A DNA stretch of 64,000 nucleotides from Trametes villosa (Eukaryota > Basidiomycota > Agaricomycetes > Polyporales > Polyporaceae). Shown here piece by piece: positions 22,848 to 34,760 of the stretch. The position numbers were made by a program, and so were the translations under genes. The stretch is taken from contig PUDQ02000032.1 in assembly GCA_002964805.2 (NCBI GenBank), forward strand, positions 682,001 through 746,000. Direction: 5' to 3'. Within the stretch, counting starts at the first letter, position 1, and each line of letters begins with the position of its first letter. The notes under the pieces were generated by a model that saw only the letters and a program-made list of their open reading frames with translations, searched no databases and was not told where the DNA came from.

Positions 22848-23257
22848 GGTGGGCAAGGAGGGGGCCGGAGAGGGAGCGGCTATGAGGACAGAAGCAGCGA
22901 GTAAGTAAGATTTATGCTCGTCCGAGTGTCGTGCTACAGAAAGCGCGAGTCAAGACGAGCTAAATCACGGTGCAAGACAGTGACAAGACGACGTCGAGCG
23001 CTGTCTGCAGCCGGCGAGAGGAGAGCCAGGGAGCATGCTTCACCTTTGGCGGAGTCTTGAGGGTGCGGCGGCGGTGAGTAGACCTGCTCGATCGGGCGTC
23101 TCCCCATCCCTGGCCTCCCCGGCGCCTGTGGCTGGGTCCTGTACAGTTCCCTGCAGCCACCCGGCAGACGCCGGCCCAATCCCACCGTTTCGTCCAGTCT
23201 AGCTCGCCGTCGTCCACATCAAGCTCAAGCCCGCCGACATCCTCCTCAACAGCCGCC
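22848..23257. promoter_or_regulatory. shared divergent promoter, uS8 and eS17
   Basis: These 410 bases separate the start codons of two ribosomal protein genes on opposite strands. Coordinate expression from a common region is likely by position. No motif could be assigned with confidence. Confidence 0.5.
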
Positions 23258-23963
23258 ATGGTCAGCACAGAACCTATGCCGAAATGCTGGACGACCCGCT
23301 GATCTTCGTTTTCCCGTGTTCAGGGTCGCGTACGCACGAAAACCACCAAAAGGGCCTCCCGTGTGCTCATCGAGAAGTAGTGAGTATCTGTCTTGGGCTG
23401 GAGGGAGAAGACGGGAATGCGGGACACTGGTGCGGGGGGACTAGATGCTGATGCCGCTGCTACAGCTACCCCCGTCTCACTCTCGACTTCCACACCAACA
23501 AGCGCATCATCGATGAAGTCGTGCGTACCTTCGGAGAACTCGACGTTATGGACCTCAGGGCTTACTCCGCCCAACTCTAGGCTGTTGTCCCCTCGAAGCG
23601 TCTGCGCAACAAGATTGCCGGCTTCACGACCCACTTGATGAAGCGTATCCAGCGCGGCCCCGTCCGTGGTATCTCCTTCAAGCTGCAGGAGGAGGAGCGC
23701 GAGCGCAAGGACAACTACGTCCCCGAGGTCTCCGCGCTCGACCCCACCGCGAACCCCCTCGAGATCGACCCCGACACCAAGGTGTGTTCTCTCGCTCCCG
23801 TGGCCAATGCGTGCGGCTACTCACACCGGTCGCGTTACAGGATCTCCTCCACTCCCTCAACTTCGACTCCATCCCCCACACGATCGTCCAGGTCCAGCAC
23901 CAGCAGCCGGAGCGCGGTCCCCGGAGGGAGCGCCGCAACGTCCCTGGCGCCGGCCGCTCGTAA
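23258..23963 (+). CDS. RPS17: 40S ribosomal protein eS17
   Basis: Five exons (23258-23260, 23324-23379, 23466-23520, 23581-23781, 23841-23963) encode 145 residues. The coding part of exon 1 is the ATG alone. The protein reads [75 protein letters not shown] and [10 protein letters not shown], matching eS17 along its length. It is a component of the small-subunit head/beak region. Confidence 0.96.
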
Positions 23964-24921
23964 GCGGAGTCGTTCCAGTCGGGCTTGGGCTTCTATGCTC
24001 TATGACTACTATGCTCCGTATTGCAGCAGAGAACACGATGACTTGGGTCCACGGAGTGCAGCCCCCGCCAGGCTGTTGGTCGTCATCGTCGCTACCCTAT
24101 CTTCCTCGCATATGTACTTGCCTTTTCGCGTCGGCTGGGCGGGCGGTCGCGTTGTAAAATTGAGCCATGCAAGACGACGCAGAGTGCGAGCTTGTGAAAC
24201 GAAATCAACCGTTCAACGGGAGGACATGTATATGTCTCGGTACACACGCAGCGTCTTCGAGAGGTAATATGCCTAGTGCTGTGTTCGGCAATCGGTCGAG
24301 TTGAAGTTGTTCGTCGGTCACAGAGAATGGTGTGTGCCTGTGTGGGTCCATGTTTGTTCCTTTGCCCTCACGGATGATCAAGGTGCGGTTGCCGTGCGCA
24401 GAATGCTTGTCGGATCTCTCACTAGAATAAAAATGCAGTATCGAAATGTAGGAGATTTCAATGCGGGTTGCTTCTGTCCTAACAATACAGAGCCGCGCTA
24501 TCCGACGAATACTGACTAAAAGTTCATTCGACCAGCATGCCAGTTGAGTACGTATGCCATCTCTATGTGTTCAAAACATCGCGCTACTGAACCGGACAAC
24601 CTGCAGGTTCTCCCACACATCGGCTATGCAGAACGTATCCCTTTACAATGGATTAATCCAGCGTTGCGTGCTGCCCTGAGCGGCAAGTCCTTGTTATGCA
24701 GACCATCGTGGTGGCACTACCATGACGGCTCTTCGCACATTAAGTTGAGCAGGCTCTTTTCATGCAGCCATTCTATATGACTCCGTTTCCATCGCCGTTG
24801 AGTTCTATGTAGAGCGGGCACGTATTTCGTCGCCTCAGTTTGCTATACTATAACATGCCACAGCGCCCCAAAGGGCGTACACTACCCACCCTCCCTCTTC
24901 GCCCACCGCCCAATTACCTAC
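23964..24921. other. intergenic region, 958 bases
   Basis: It begins with the eS17 3' untranslated region. The remainder is AT-richer than the coding neighbours. No gene, RNA gene or repeat was recognised. Confidence 0.4.
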
Positions 24922-25521
24922 ATGACAAGCGTCAGGGTCCCTTCCCGCCAGCTCTCGCCGAACAACATCTGGCCCGAAGAATCTACAATGGGCCACCTCG
25001 CACCCCTTCCTAGCGCAGATGGCGGCTTAGCGGATAGGCAGCTTCAAGAGAAGGCTGACGCGATCCGGGAGGAGCTCATCGAACGCACTCAAGACCATCC
25101 GGCGCCGTCGTTGCTAGTCCTTGCATTCCTCGCAGACCTCGAGCTTTCCGACCCGGAGAACAGCGCGGCTATTTGGAGCAAGCTGGCTAGCGGAGCAATG
25201 CCACTTCGAGCCGAGAACGACAGCCTGTGTGAGAACGCTATGGAGAGCCAGAGGCAGGACCCCAATGATGTTCCCGTCCCCAATCCCGCGATATGCAGAC
25301 AGGAGGAGCCGGATTTGACGGAGCCCGTGGCGCCCTGGATATCCCGGTCAGGACGACTCAGAGAAGGCACTCATCAACGCCATACAGCCCACCGCCCTAG
25401 TGGAGTTGATGAACAGAGTCTCGGAGGCGGGGCCTTTCTTCCGAATATCCTGGGAGGTAATCCTGGGGTGTATGTCCACCCGCACCTTGGGCTAAGCCCC
25501 TTGACCAGTCATGGTATATAA
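24922..25521 (+). CDS. hypothetical protein, frame changes near 25345
   Basis: An ATG-started frame of 199 residues is open throughout. The first two-thirds looks protein-like (ADAIREELIERTQ, LLVLAFLADLELSDPENSA). From about 25350 the protein-like sequence moves to another frame (KALINAIQPTALVELM, then RVSEAGPFFRISWE), which then meets good splice donors (gtaatc at 25456, gtacgt near 25523). Either an unresolved small intron or a frameshift lies between about 25319 and 25360, and the true 3' end is not certain. I recognise no family. Confidence 0.4.
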   Translation: MTSVRVPSRQLSPNNIWPEESTMGHLAPLPSADGGLADRQLQEKADAIREELIERTQDHPAPSLLVLAFLADLELSDPENSAAIWSKLASGAMPLRAENDSLCENAMESQRQDPNDVPVPNPAICRQEEPDLTEPVAPWISRSGRLREGTHQRHTAHRPSGVDEQSLGGGAFLPNILGGNPGVYVHPHLGLSPLTSHGI

Positions 25522-25730
25522 TGGTACGTCTGTCAATCCGCGTCGAGATCCTAGTAGTAGCTCAATATTGGAGGGCTCTAGGATGGACTATGGCTTGATG
25601 ATACCTTTTACTCGTAGTCTGCTGAGGACCTGGAAGCTTTGAACGCTTGTCGTGACGGCCTCAATCGAACATGCACAATCCCATTCCTTCGGGACAATAT
25701 CGTGAGAATACAAAAACAGACAACGGGCAA

Positions 25731-28700
25731 TCACAGCGCGATCTCCACGTCCAGCCGCGCGAGGTACGAGTACACGTCGGGCGACATCCTGTACTTGAGG
25801 TTGCCCGCAAAGATGATGAGCGACCTCGACTTTTTGCGCAGCGCGGCCAAAGTCTACAAACCATCGAAGTTAGGGCCACAGCACACCGAGGGAAGGGGAG
25901 AGAAGGGACGCACCGCCTGCCGCGTGACGTCGGGTAGCGACGACGCCTTGACCTTCTGGTGCACGGCGGAGAGGACGTCCATCGTGAGCGTGAGGAACGT
26001 CTGCAGGTTGCGCTGCAGAGCGTCCGGGAGCTCGCGGAACTCCTCCGCGCGCTTCGTGATCTTCGCGACATCGCCGTCCATCGGGATGAGGTCCGTCGAC
26101 TCCATCAGCTATCCCACACACATCTCAGCCTCACCCCCATCACACCACCAGAGAAGAACAGACGCACCTCCAACGCACTCTCGACGCGCCCCGCGTCCTT
26201 CGCGTCCATCGCCTCGCGCACGCGCAGCATACGGATCACCGCGTCGCGCTCGCGCCCGACCGCGCGGTTCGTGCGCTCGTAGTGGCGCAGCACGTCCGCG
26301 GCCGTGCGCTCGATCGCGCGCGCCTTGTCGTCCACGCTCGGCTGCGCGAGCGTGTTCCCAAGTGCCTGCGCGAGCACGCCGATCACGGTCGTGTAGTCGC
26401 CCGCGAGGTTGTAGAGCTTGATCGCCTCGGGGATGCGGTCCGCCTCCTCGGACGACTTCGCGGCGCGCACGAGGATGTGCTCGTTATATTCGCGCGTGTC
26501 GTCGAGCTTCAGCAGGGGCGCGTTCTGCTCGATCGCACCGCTCTGTGGTGTTGTGAGTAGACAAATCGTTGAAGATTCGGATGAACGTACAAATCGCGTC
26601 CCATCGGGCCTGAAGCCGCCAACGAGCTCCTCCCATGCTTGACCTGTGTTCGCCAGAACGATGATGCGACGGACAAGCTCCCAGGCATTTTCGACCTGCT
26701 CCTTGCCAACACCATTTGGCTGGTCGGCACTGAGACAGACACAGTACACGTATTGCAGGGCTTCCCGCGCATCCATCTTGACGAATTGCCGGATGTAGCG
26801 CCAGATGAGTGTCGAGAGGCTCAGGGCGGGCGGTGATACAGGAGAAAGGGTCACTGTGATCGTTGTCAGCAGACCACACGTTCAATAATGTGGAGGAACT
26901 TACATGGCGTGACATCCGACGTCTCCGCCCGCGAGGGCACACGGAGCAAGCCGTGGTACGCGAGCGCAATCGCAAGATGGACCGCCTCTACTTCAGTCTC
27001 GTGGTGGTCCCAGAGCGCAGCGACAGCCTATCCCCTCCGTTTAGCATACAGCAGTCAGCAGGAACCGAGAAACGCGTACCCTCTCGAACTGGCCACACAT
27101 AAGGAGGACGCCTGCCCAGACACCACGCTTCGCGCCCTTCTGGCCAGGCACACCGTCGAAATGCCTCTCGCCGTAGCTGAGCAGCACTTCCGCGAGCCCC
27201 CTCAGCCCGCCGAACTCCTCCTCGTCAACCTGCCAAAGTTGTCAGTACCGAACGTGCATCGTAGCGACAGCCGATAAACATACCATTGACAGCTGGAACC
27301 ACAGCCAGTCCTCTGTCGTAACCGTGACCTGCGCAACGCTCCTCCTCGCGGGGTCAATCTTGCCCATAAGCTTGTACAGCGCGAGCTTGAACGGGTCAGC
27401 GGTTGCGGAATGGAGCATATGCGCGTTGTAAGCCGCGTGCAGTTGGTCGCGGTGGGGCTTGGGCAACCGCCTGTCCGTGGATTCGACCCATGCCCTGAAG
27501 TGGCTGAGGAAGCTGGATTCGCGGTGCTCGATGGCTTGTTGGAAGCGCGTGGCTTCCTCCAAGGCTTCTTGTGCATGTCCCATACGGACGAGGTAGAACA
27601 GCCGTGCCCAGAGAGGCTGGCCGGCTACGAGCTACACATTTCCGATGTCAATCAGAGAGCCTCGCAAGGGTCACGAAAACGAACCTCGATCCTGTCCTCC
27701 CACTCGCCGTTACGGTAATGGCGCAGGAGAATATACGCCCTGATCTTGTTCGCGACGCTCGGGTCGCCGCCCAACCGCGCCTCCGTAGCCCGCGCCTGGA
27801 TAGTACGCTCGATGACGTCCCAGTACTGCTCCTCTAGCGCCTCGCGTGCGCCCTTGGCGATCTGCCTGCGGAGCTCAGTGGCCTCGCGCGACTCAGGGTC
27901 GCCCAGGTAGGCGCGAGCGAACTTGCGCTCGATGAGCGGCGCGTTCAGGATGTGCGCGCCGGCGTGGGACAGCGGCGGGAGCGCTGGGGGCTCGCCGGTG
28001 ATTTTGGAGAGGACATGGAAGTTCTGGGTAGTTTGGAGTGAACGTGGCTGCGAAACCACGGTCAGCGAGTGACGCGATATTCAGGCGTAAGGGAGACTCA
28101 CGTCAGAGTTGGCGGAGAGCGATGCTTGTACGAGCGCGTGGACAATGGGGTAAGACGTTCCGCGTAGCCTCGAGGCGTTGAGGTCTGCGACGACGCGATC
28201 GTAGGCCATCATCTTGCTCTGCATCTGCAGCGTAGGTGCAGGACCCACACTCGCCTAATACGCATATTAGTCCCAGCACGGATACCTCCCAATGCGCGCT
28301 ACTCACGGAAAGCAAGTTCTTGCCATGCGTGCTCTTCTTGAGGTCCGCCACCGCCCTGTTCTCCCCGCCCACGCGCGCACCGAGCTGCTCAAACACGCGT
28401 TTCTTGCGCGCCTCCCAGTCCCTCCGTCCCCGGTCTTCCAACACGCGGTAGAACTCCTCCTGCGTCTCCCTCCGGCCCTCTTCTATCGTGGAGATGAGGT
28501 TCTGCTCGTGTGCATGCCGGAGGTAACCCGCAACGTCCGTGTCTTGGAGCGCCTGGAGAGGCGAGAATGTGGTTTGGGTGTTTAGGTGCGCAATAGAGTT
28601 CGCGAGCGCGGGTGCATCGACGTGAGCCTGTGCGAGGAGGTAGTTCCTGGTCCACGAACCACATGAGTATTCGATGCCTGTAGCACGGAATCAGGCTCAC

Positions 28701-28868
28701 TTACGCGCGTCCTGCATCTGCAGAGGTCCCTGGCTGTCTGGATACTAGCCTCCTAGACTGAGCCTCGATCTGGTCAAGAGAGAGGTTCACAGAGGGTAGG
28801 TCAGGACGGGCCAAGTGGGACGTCAGCGCCTTCGACGCGTTCAAGAGCGAAGAAAGGTCTGCAGCCAT
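25731..28868 (-). CDS. NIC96: nucleoporin NIC96 (Nup93 family)
   Basis: Eleven exons encode 865 residues: 28705-28868, 28307-28646, 28102-28254, 27685-28047, 27284-27631, 27080-27229, 26904-27027, 26591-26853, 26168-26542, 25914-26108, 25731-25853. The product is almost entirely alpha-helical. It has the N-terminal NIC96 signature (NYLLAQAHVDAPAL, DTDVAGYLRHAHEQNLIST), central helical repeats (GNPLWARLFYLV-like region coded at 27550-27630), and C-terminal MSPDVYSYLARLDVEIAL. The family is the main scaffold of the nuclear pore inner ring and anchors the Nsp1 channel complex through its N-terminal coiled coil. The C-terminal tail is slightly longer than a bare solenoid. All introns are 47-64 nt. 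Confidence 0.92.
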
Positions 28869-29227
28869 TTCAAGTGTTTCGCTGTTGCGATTGTGGGCGG
28901 CCGGAAGTCAGATTTACAAGTCAGATATGTCCTAGAGTCGCAATACGTGTGTCGTGATGTGAGCAGGCTCAGAGAATCATGAAAGCAGGAGAGCAGGTGG
29001 CGGGAAGAAACAAGGCGTCCGTTCGCGTCCAACCTCTTGCCGCAACGCGTCTCGGACATGGGCGTCACGTGTTCTCGCGCACTCCGTGGCTTCCTCTTGC
29101 AGTTGTTCTCGGGAAGCGCGTACAGCGGGCAGGGCAACATCGAACCCCGACAGGACAGAGCGTGAACAGTGTCCGATATATTACAACCTCCACCCGTGTC
29201 CCCTAGGTAACACTACGTAGTACTAGT
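28869..29227. other. intergenic region, NIC96 promoter and GET3 3' end
   Basis: The 359 bases lie upstream of NIC96 and downstream of GET3, both on the minus strand. No gene was seen. Confidence 0.45.
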
Positions 29228-30594
29228 CTATGCCGGCGCAGCGTAGGGCGTAACAAGCATCCTGCTGAACTCCTTCAGCTTCTCCGGCCCCCGGACCTCC
29301 TCCGTGAGCAGGGGGAGCTGAACGATGTGGAAGAACTCGTCGTAGAGCTCGTGCGCCTCCTTCAGGTACTTTTGCTGCATCTTGTGCCGGACTTGGCAGT
29401 GTTCGCAGTTCGAATCTAGTACCGGGACGGGTAAGCAAATGAATGCCAATGGAAATAGAGCGTACGTACCCTTCTTGGGGAAGAGGAGCTGGTTAACGAC
29501 GATGTTGTGCGTGTCGATCTCGTACGCCGTGAGCTCCTGCACTAGCCGCTCCGTCTCGTACAAAGACAAGAACTCCGAGATGCACACGCAAACGAAGGTC
29601 GTCTTTTCCTGCATGGCCAACCCAACAAATTTAGCGCCATACACTCTTCCACTTGCAAAATGTACGCACCGGGTCCTTGAACTGCGTGTTGACCTCCGTA
29701 ATGATCGACCGCATCGACTCGAGCTTCGCGAACATGTCCTCTGGTGCATCTGCCTGACCACCCATAAGGCTGGTCATCTGGCTGATCATGGGCCCGAGGC
29801 GGCCGCTGAGAGTGCTGAGCTTGCCGAGAGCCTTCTCAAGCACGGTAGGGAACGAGAGGAAACGGAGCGTGTGTCCGGTTGGTGCTGTGTCGAACACGAT
29901 CACAGAGTACTCCATGGACTTGACGTGCCTGCGTCCCCCATCTGTGAACGGGCTTAGGCGGGATTTTAGGGGGAGACATACTTCATGATCTCCGCAAAGC
30001 TCATAGCCTCGTCCACACCCGGAATTGCGAACGCGAGGTCTTGCATCATGCTGCCCATCATGCCATTCGAGTCCGCTAATGTATGGGTGAGCATGGCCGG
30101 CGATATGCAGACACTTCAGCACGTACATTGCTCGACCATCTCCTGGATGGCGCTCGTGGGGTCGATCTCCATCGCGAAGAGGTTGTCGAAGCCGTTGACC
30201 TTGGTCGCCTCCTTAGAGAACTTCTGGCCAAACGCATCCGACAAGTTGTGTGCGGGGTCCGTGGACTAAAGAAGCCCTTCAGAAAACGACCTCGCGCGAC
30301 ACAGTGGATTGGCTTCGTACGATAAGTAGCACGGATTCACGGCATGACGCCAGCTGAATGGCGAGAGAGCACGAAGTCGTGGTCTTTCCTAACAGCAGAT
30401 ACTTGTAAGATACTTCTCGTAGCATTTGTGAAGCTCTATAACTCACCAACACCACCCTTACCACCTTCATGACAGTCAGATCAGTGAGTATACCCCGCAC
30501 GGACGAGTGGCTAGGACATGCCGCAGAAGATCCACTTCAGCGACTTCTGGTCGAGAATGTTTTGCAGGTTGGGCTCAAGGAGTTCGTCGGCCAT
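29228..30594 (-). CDS. GET3: Get3 tail-anchored protein targeting ATPase
   Basis: Eight exons (30522-30594, 30447-30464, 30321-30388, 30127-30265, 29982-30075, 29670-29928, 29470-29608, 29228-29415) encode 325 residues, the normal family length. The deviant Walker A loop GGKGGVGKTTTSC is split by a 57-nt intron and an 18-nt exon. Switch I is [10 protein letters not shown], switch [15 protein letters not shown], and the zinc-binding dimer motif is the CEHC pair followed by KMQQKYL. Get3 is a cytosolic dimer that carries tail-anchored proteins to the Get1/Get2 receptor on the ER. Intron 1 (30465-30521) must use a GC donor (gcatgt) to restore the loop. It is divergent to SRP68. Confidence 0.96.
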
Positions 30595-30796
30595 GGTCGT
30601 AAAGGGGGATGAAAGAAAGTAGCGGTGGTGAAGACGGCGTGGAGGTGGTGGGACAAATGAAGTAGCACAGGGTATCGCGCCCTCCGCGTCTGATAGCCGC
30701 GTATACTGCTTGCCTCCTACACTCGTCTGCGATCGAGCGCGTGCTAGCACCTTCTGCTAGGATCTCGTATATTCTACTGCCTTCACGACGTTGGAC
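30595..30796. promoter_or_regulatory. shared divergent promoter, GET3 and SRP68
   Basis: Only 202 bases separate two divergent start codons, so the two ER-targeting genes very probably share control elements. No TATA box is obvious. Confidence 0.5.
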
Positions 30797-32949
30797 ATGT
30801 CTGGGAAACCAAAAGTACACTTTCAAGGTGTGTACCATACCAGGGGGAAACCAGGGCTTCAGAGGGACTGACTCCGTGGAAGCGCTGCAAATCGCGAACG
30901 AGCAACGCAACGCGTACGGTCTGCGATACAACGACTATGAACGCTACAGGTGCGTTAAACTGCCTTACGTGCGATGGCACACTGCCGACACCTGCGCAGG
31001 AAGCATTGCTATAACCGGACGCACCGGCTCCGGTCGACCCTGAAGATGACCTACGGCCGCGGCCGGGAGTTCAAGAAACTCCCTCCTATCAACTTGGACA
31101 CCATCAAGGACGGACAGTGAGTCCCTTTCCCAACCACATGAAGATTCGCCTCTTAGCGTAGGCTGCAGCTTGCAGCTCCTCCTCTTCGAAGCCGAGCGCG
31201 CCTGGGCGCACTCCCAAGAGATGCACCAGGAGTCCCTCAAGCTCGCCGCCACCGCAAAGACCGCAAAGGGCGCCGCCGCCGAAGACGCGGAGAAGAAGTC
31301 CTCCGCGAACCGCAAGCACGCGACACGCCGCATGCGCCGCTCCATCCACTGGGCGACGCAGCTCCTCTCGCACTGCCAGGCGCTCTACGCGCAGGGCCGC
31401 CTCTCCGCGGAGGACCTCGCGCAGGTGACCGCGTACACCCTCATCCTCAACGGCCGATTCCTCCGCCAGCGGTTTGACTTCGAGGACGCGCTGGCGCAGC
31501 TGAGCGTCGCGCGCAACCTGCTGGATTCGCTCGCTGCCGCCGCCGCGACGAGCCGTGCGCAAGCCCTCGCTGTTGCCTTCGCGGATGAGATCGGGCCTGA
31601 GATTCGTCATTGCGCGCACGAGCTCCGTCGGGAGAAAGCGTACGATGTCGATGCGGTCGTCGCGGATGTCGCGCCCAAGCACCGGAACGCGCTCGTGCAG
31701 GACTGCGATGCCCTACTCGCACAACTTGGCGAGGACACCGGAGGCGCCGCGGAAGAGAGGGGCAAGCTGAAGGAACTGCTCTGGGAGGACGAGCCCGTTC
31801 CCATTCGTAACCCTGAGCTCGTGGATGTGCTGCTGAAGGTACAGGAAGCTGAGGAGAAGCTGGTGCAGGCGAGGAAAGCGGAAGAGAAGGGCGCCGACCC
31901 GAGTGAGAAGAAGGGCAAGGGTCCTCAAGGAGCACGGTCCAAGCGTGGTGGGGTCGCTTCATATGACGCGATTCTCCTCGCTCTCAGTGAGGCAGAGGAC
32001 GTATCGCGGAAACTAGTGGAGGTTCACAAGGTCAGTGTTCGCGTGGAACCCTCCGATGCAGTGCGCTGATCCCTAGCAGATGAGTGGTGCAACCCCCGCA
32101 GCCGGCACCAGGGATATCCAGTTCGTCCACGCCTACATCGTCTACCAGCTGCTCTCCCGGCGCGTCCAGCGCGACCTGCTCCTCACCTCGACGCTCCTCC
32201 ACCAGCTGCACGCCGCGCAGCGGAGCCACGCGGGGCACAGCAAGGCGCGCAAGGTGCAGGTCGACGCGCGCCTCTACCCCGCGATCGTCAAGCTGCTCGA
32301 CAGCGTGCTGCAGTCGCTCGAGCAGATGCGCACGCTCACGCTCGTCGACGAGAGCCCGGACCTCGCCGCCGCCGTCGACGCGCGCCTCGCGTTCACGCGC
32401 GCGCGCCGCGGCTACTTCCTCGCGTGGTGCTACGCGCCGCTCAAGAAGTACGCGGAGACGCTCAGCCTCACGCAGCACGCCGCGCTCCACCTGCGCGAGG
32501 GCCGCGCGATGCTCGCGGGCACGCTCGAGACGGACCCGATCAACGAGGGCTCGCCGGCCTTCTACCCGCTCGCGCTCGCGGACCTCGACAAGCTCGAGGA
32601 AGAGCTCGCGCTCGATAGCACAAGTTTCAAGAACGACTGGCTCGCGTACAACGGCGGCGCGCTCGACGCGGAGAGCAGCAAGACGCACAAGAAGCCGCTC
32701 TTCTTCGACATCGCGCTGAACTACATCAACCTGGACATGGACCGGCTGCAGGAGCGTGCAGGCAAGGCCCCAGTGAAGGTGGAGGAGTCGCGTGCGGCTG
32801 CGCCGGTGCCTCAGCAGGGCGCGGAGAAGAAGACACTGACGTCGCGGGCGAAGGTAGAGGAGATCGAGCGGGCGGCGACCCCGGAGCCTTCTGCAGAGGC
32901 TCGTGGTGGACTGAGCAGTTTGTTGGGAGGATGGTGGGGCAGGAGGTAA
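30797..32949 (+). CDS. SRP68: signal recognition particle subunit SRP68
   Basis: The model has five exons (30797-30814, 30855-30949, 31000-31116, 31169-32030, 32080-32949) and encodes 653 residues. The conserved N-terminal RNA-binding region reads NEQRNAYGLRYNDYERYR, then KHCYNRTHRLRSTLKMTYG and GREFKKLPP. The middle has AERAWAHSQEM and the C-terminal half LFFDIALNYINLDMDRLQER. SRP68 binds 7S RNA with SRP72 and is needed for signal-sequence arrest and ER targeting. The start is the weakest part: the ATG at 30797 needs a 40-nt intron, shorter than usual, but the join restores frame and the total is a whole number of codons. The C-terminal tail is low-complexity, ending GGLSSLLGGWWGRR. Confidence 0.9.
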
Positions 32950-33482
32950 GGGAGCCATCATGTCGTGTAACGAATTGTAGCATCTGTAGTGCTTGCGAAC
33001 GTGAATCGGTTGTTTCGATGTCCCAGAACTGATTGGTGACACTTGTGTGAAGGAAGACGTTTCGAGACGCGCCCTTTGGGGGAAGCAGTAGAAGTAAGTG
33101 CAGTGCGCAAGCACCTGCAACTCGTATTGATTCGCCAAAACTGTCTTCCAGCAATGTGCACCGGCATATATACATTGTGTGCAATGACATTGCATGCTCA
33201 GGGTTGATTCGGCATCCCGATGTTCACTTTCCGACAGCAGGCTGACCAAACTTCACCTACCTCGTCGTGCAACCGTAGAAGCACACGATGACACAGTAAT
33301 CCGTCGAAGTTGGGCAAGCACTCACTGTCGCTTACCGTCTGCGCGCTTCATAGCACAATGACACATCCACGGGTAGTGTAAGCATGGATGGTCTTCTGCA
33401 TTCAGCAAGCAAACACCTACAGGAGCGTTGGCACATCTCGTCTCGTCCCACCTCCCCTTTCGAAACGTCGTTCTGGGGCCCG
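32950..33482. other. convergent intergenic region
   Basis: These 533 bases between the SRP68 and SMN stop codons are AT-richer and hold both 3' ends. No gene was seen. Confidence 0.45.
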
Positions 33483-34532
33483 TTACCGCTGCGCGGGTAG
33501 CATCTCCTCCTCCTCGGCTTCGCCCTCCTCCGCGGCATCTTCCTTCTCGTCGCCATCCAGTTGAGCGACTGCGCCGCTCGGCTGACCCCCGTTCCGACGG
33601 CACTATACGTCAAGAGGCAACGAATGAGACTTGTCTTCCCAGAGGGCAAAAAGAGGACACTTACGTGGTAGACGGCCGTCCAGTACCCGCTCCAGTACAT
33701 TGCGGTCATCGCATTCGTGAATGCTTCATCCTGGCTCACCATCGCGGCCTCGGCTCCAGTGCCCAAAGCGGCGGCGCCGTTCATCGCGGGCATGGCGACG
33801 GCAGAGCTTGCCGCAGCAAGTGATGGGTCGTGCGTTGGCATGAAGGTGTCGAAGTTGAGCGGGGTCGAATCCGCGCTCGTGGTGGCGGCGCCATTCACGT
33901 TCGCCCCGTTAGAGGCGCCGGATGGTCCGGCTTTTGGTTTGGAAGTGGTCTCGGGAGGGACATTGTACCACCTATACGGCAGGAATCAGAACAGCAAGTA
34001 ACGCAAATGAGACCAGAACTCACAGAGGAGATTTCTTGACAGGTTCGTCCTTCCAGCTTTTGCCCTTACCATGGTACGCCTGCCCTCTGAAGTCAGAAGT
34101 CTACACAGAGACACGCGTACGCTCACGCACCTCGTACTCTGCTGCCGCGCTGTTCCACGCGTCGATCAGCGCGGAGTCGTCCCATATCTCATCATGAGTG
34201 AGCTCGCGGCTCTCGTCCTCCTCGCCCTCCTCCTCTTCGTGGTACTCAGCGTGCCGTGCACTGCTCCCTGCACCCGTTCCGGTAGACACAGGGAGAGCCT
34301 GCGCGGGTGCGTCGTCGTACATCATCTGCGGCTCCTGGTTCCCTGGGTCGTCCCAGTGCTGCATAGACTGTTGCCCCCTTCCTCCGCCACCGTGTCCTTG
34401 CCGGTACTGGTTTTGGTTGGTCTTGCGCTTCTTTGCTGGGGGTGGCGCCGCTGGCGGATTGGTGCGCTGTGGTTGCGCTGAGGCCGCAGGCTCCGGGGAG
34501 ACTATATCGTCGTATGAGATCAGAGGACGCAT
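33483..34532 (-). CDS. SMN1: survival motor neuron (SMN) homologue
   Basis: Four exons (34131-34532, 34024-34079, 33665-33971, 33483-33602) encode 294 residues. The Gemin2-binding helix is seen as HDEIWDDSALIDAWNSAA near residues 113-130, here preceded by a long acidic, Gln/Pro-rich N-terminal extension. It is followed by YHGKGKSWKDEPVKKSPLW. The C-terminal oligomerisation YG box is MTAMYWSGYWTAVYH. A Tudor domain is not evident, as in the fission yeast protein. SMN oligomers with Gemin2 load Sm rings on spliceosomal snRNAs, which fits a genome this rich in introns. The Lys/Arg-rich stretch AKKRKTNQ may be a nuclear signal. Confidence 0.85.
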
Positions 34533-34760
34533 CCCGACTGAGATGGGTGAGAAGGAATGAGGACGGCGACGGGAAGGTGACCTGGACTATAAGTAACTCA
34601 GGCGCTTACACTCATTACAAGCCTCATGTTTAGAAACTGCGAACGTCAGCTACTTACCTTCGACCACCATCTCGCATCTACTTATATCTTTCGTGCTTGT
34701 GCGAGAGCCCCCATCTCTCGGCACCCTCAAGGCCTTGACTACGACGTCGTAAGCGGTACG

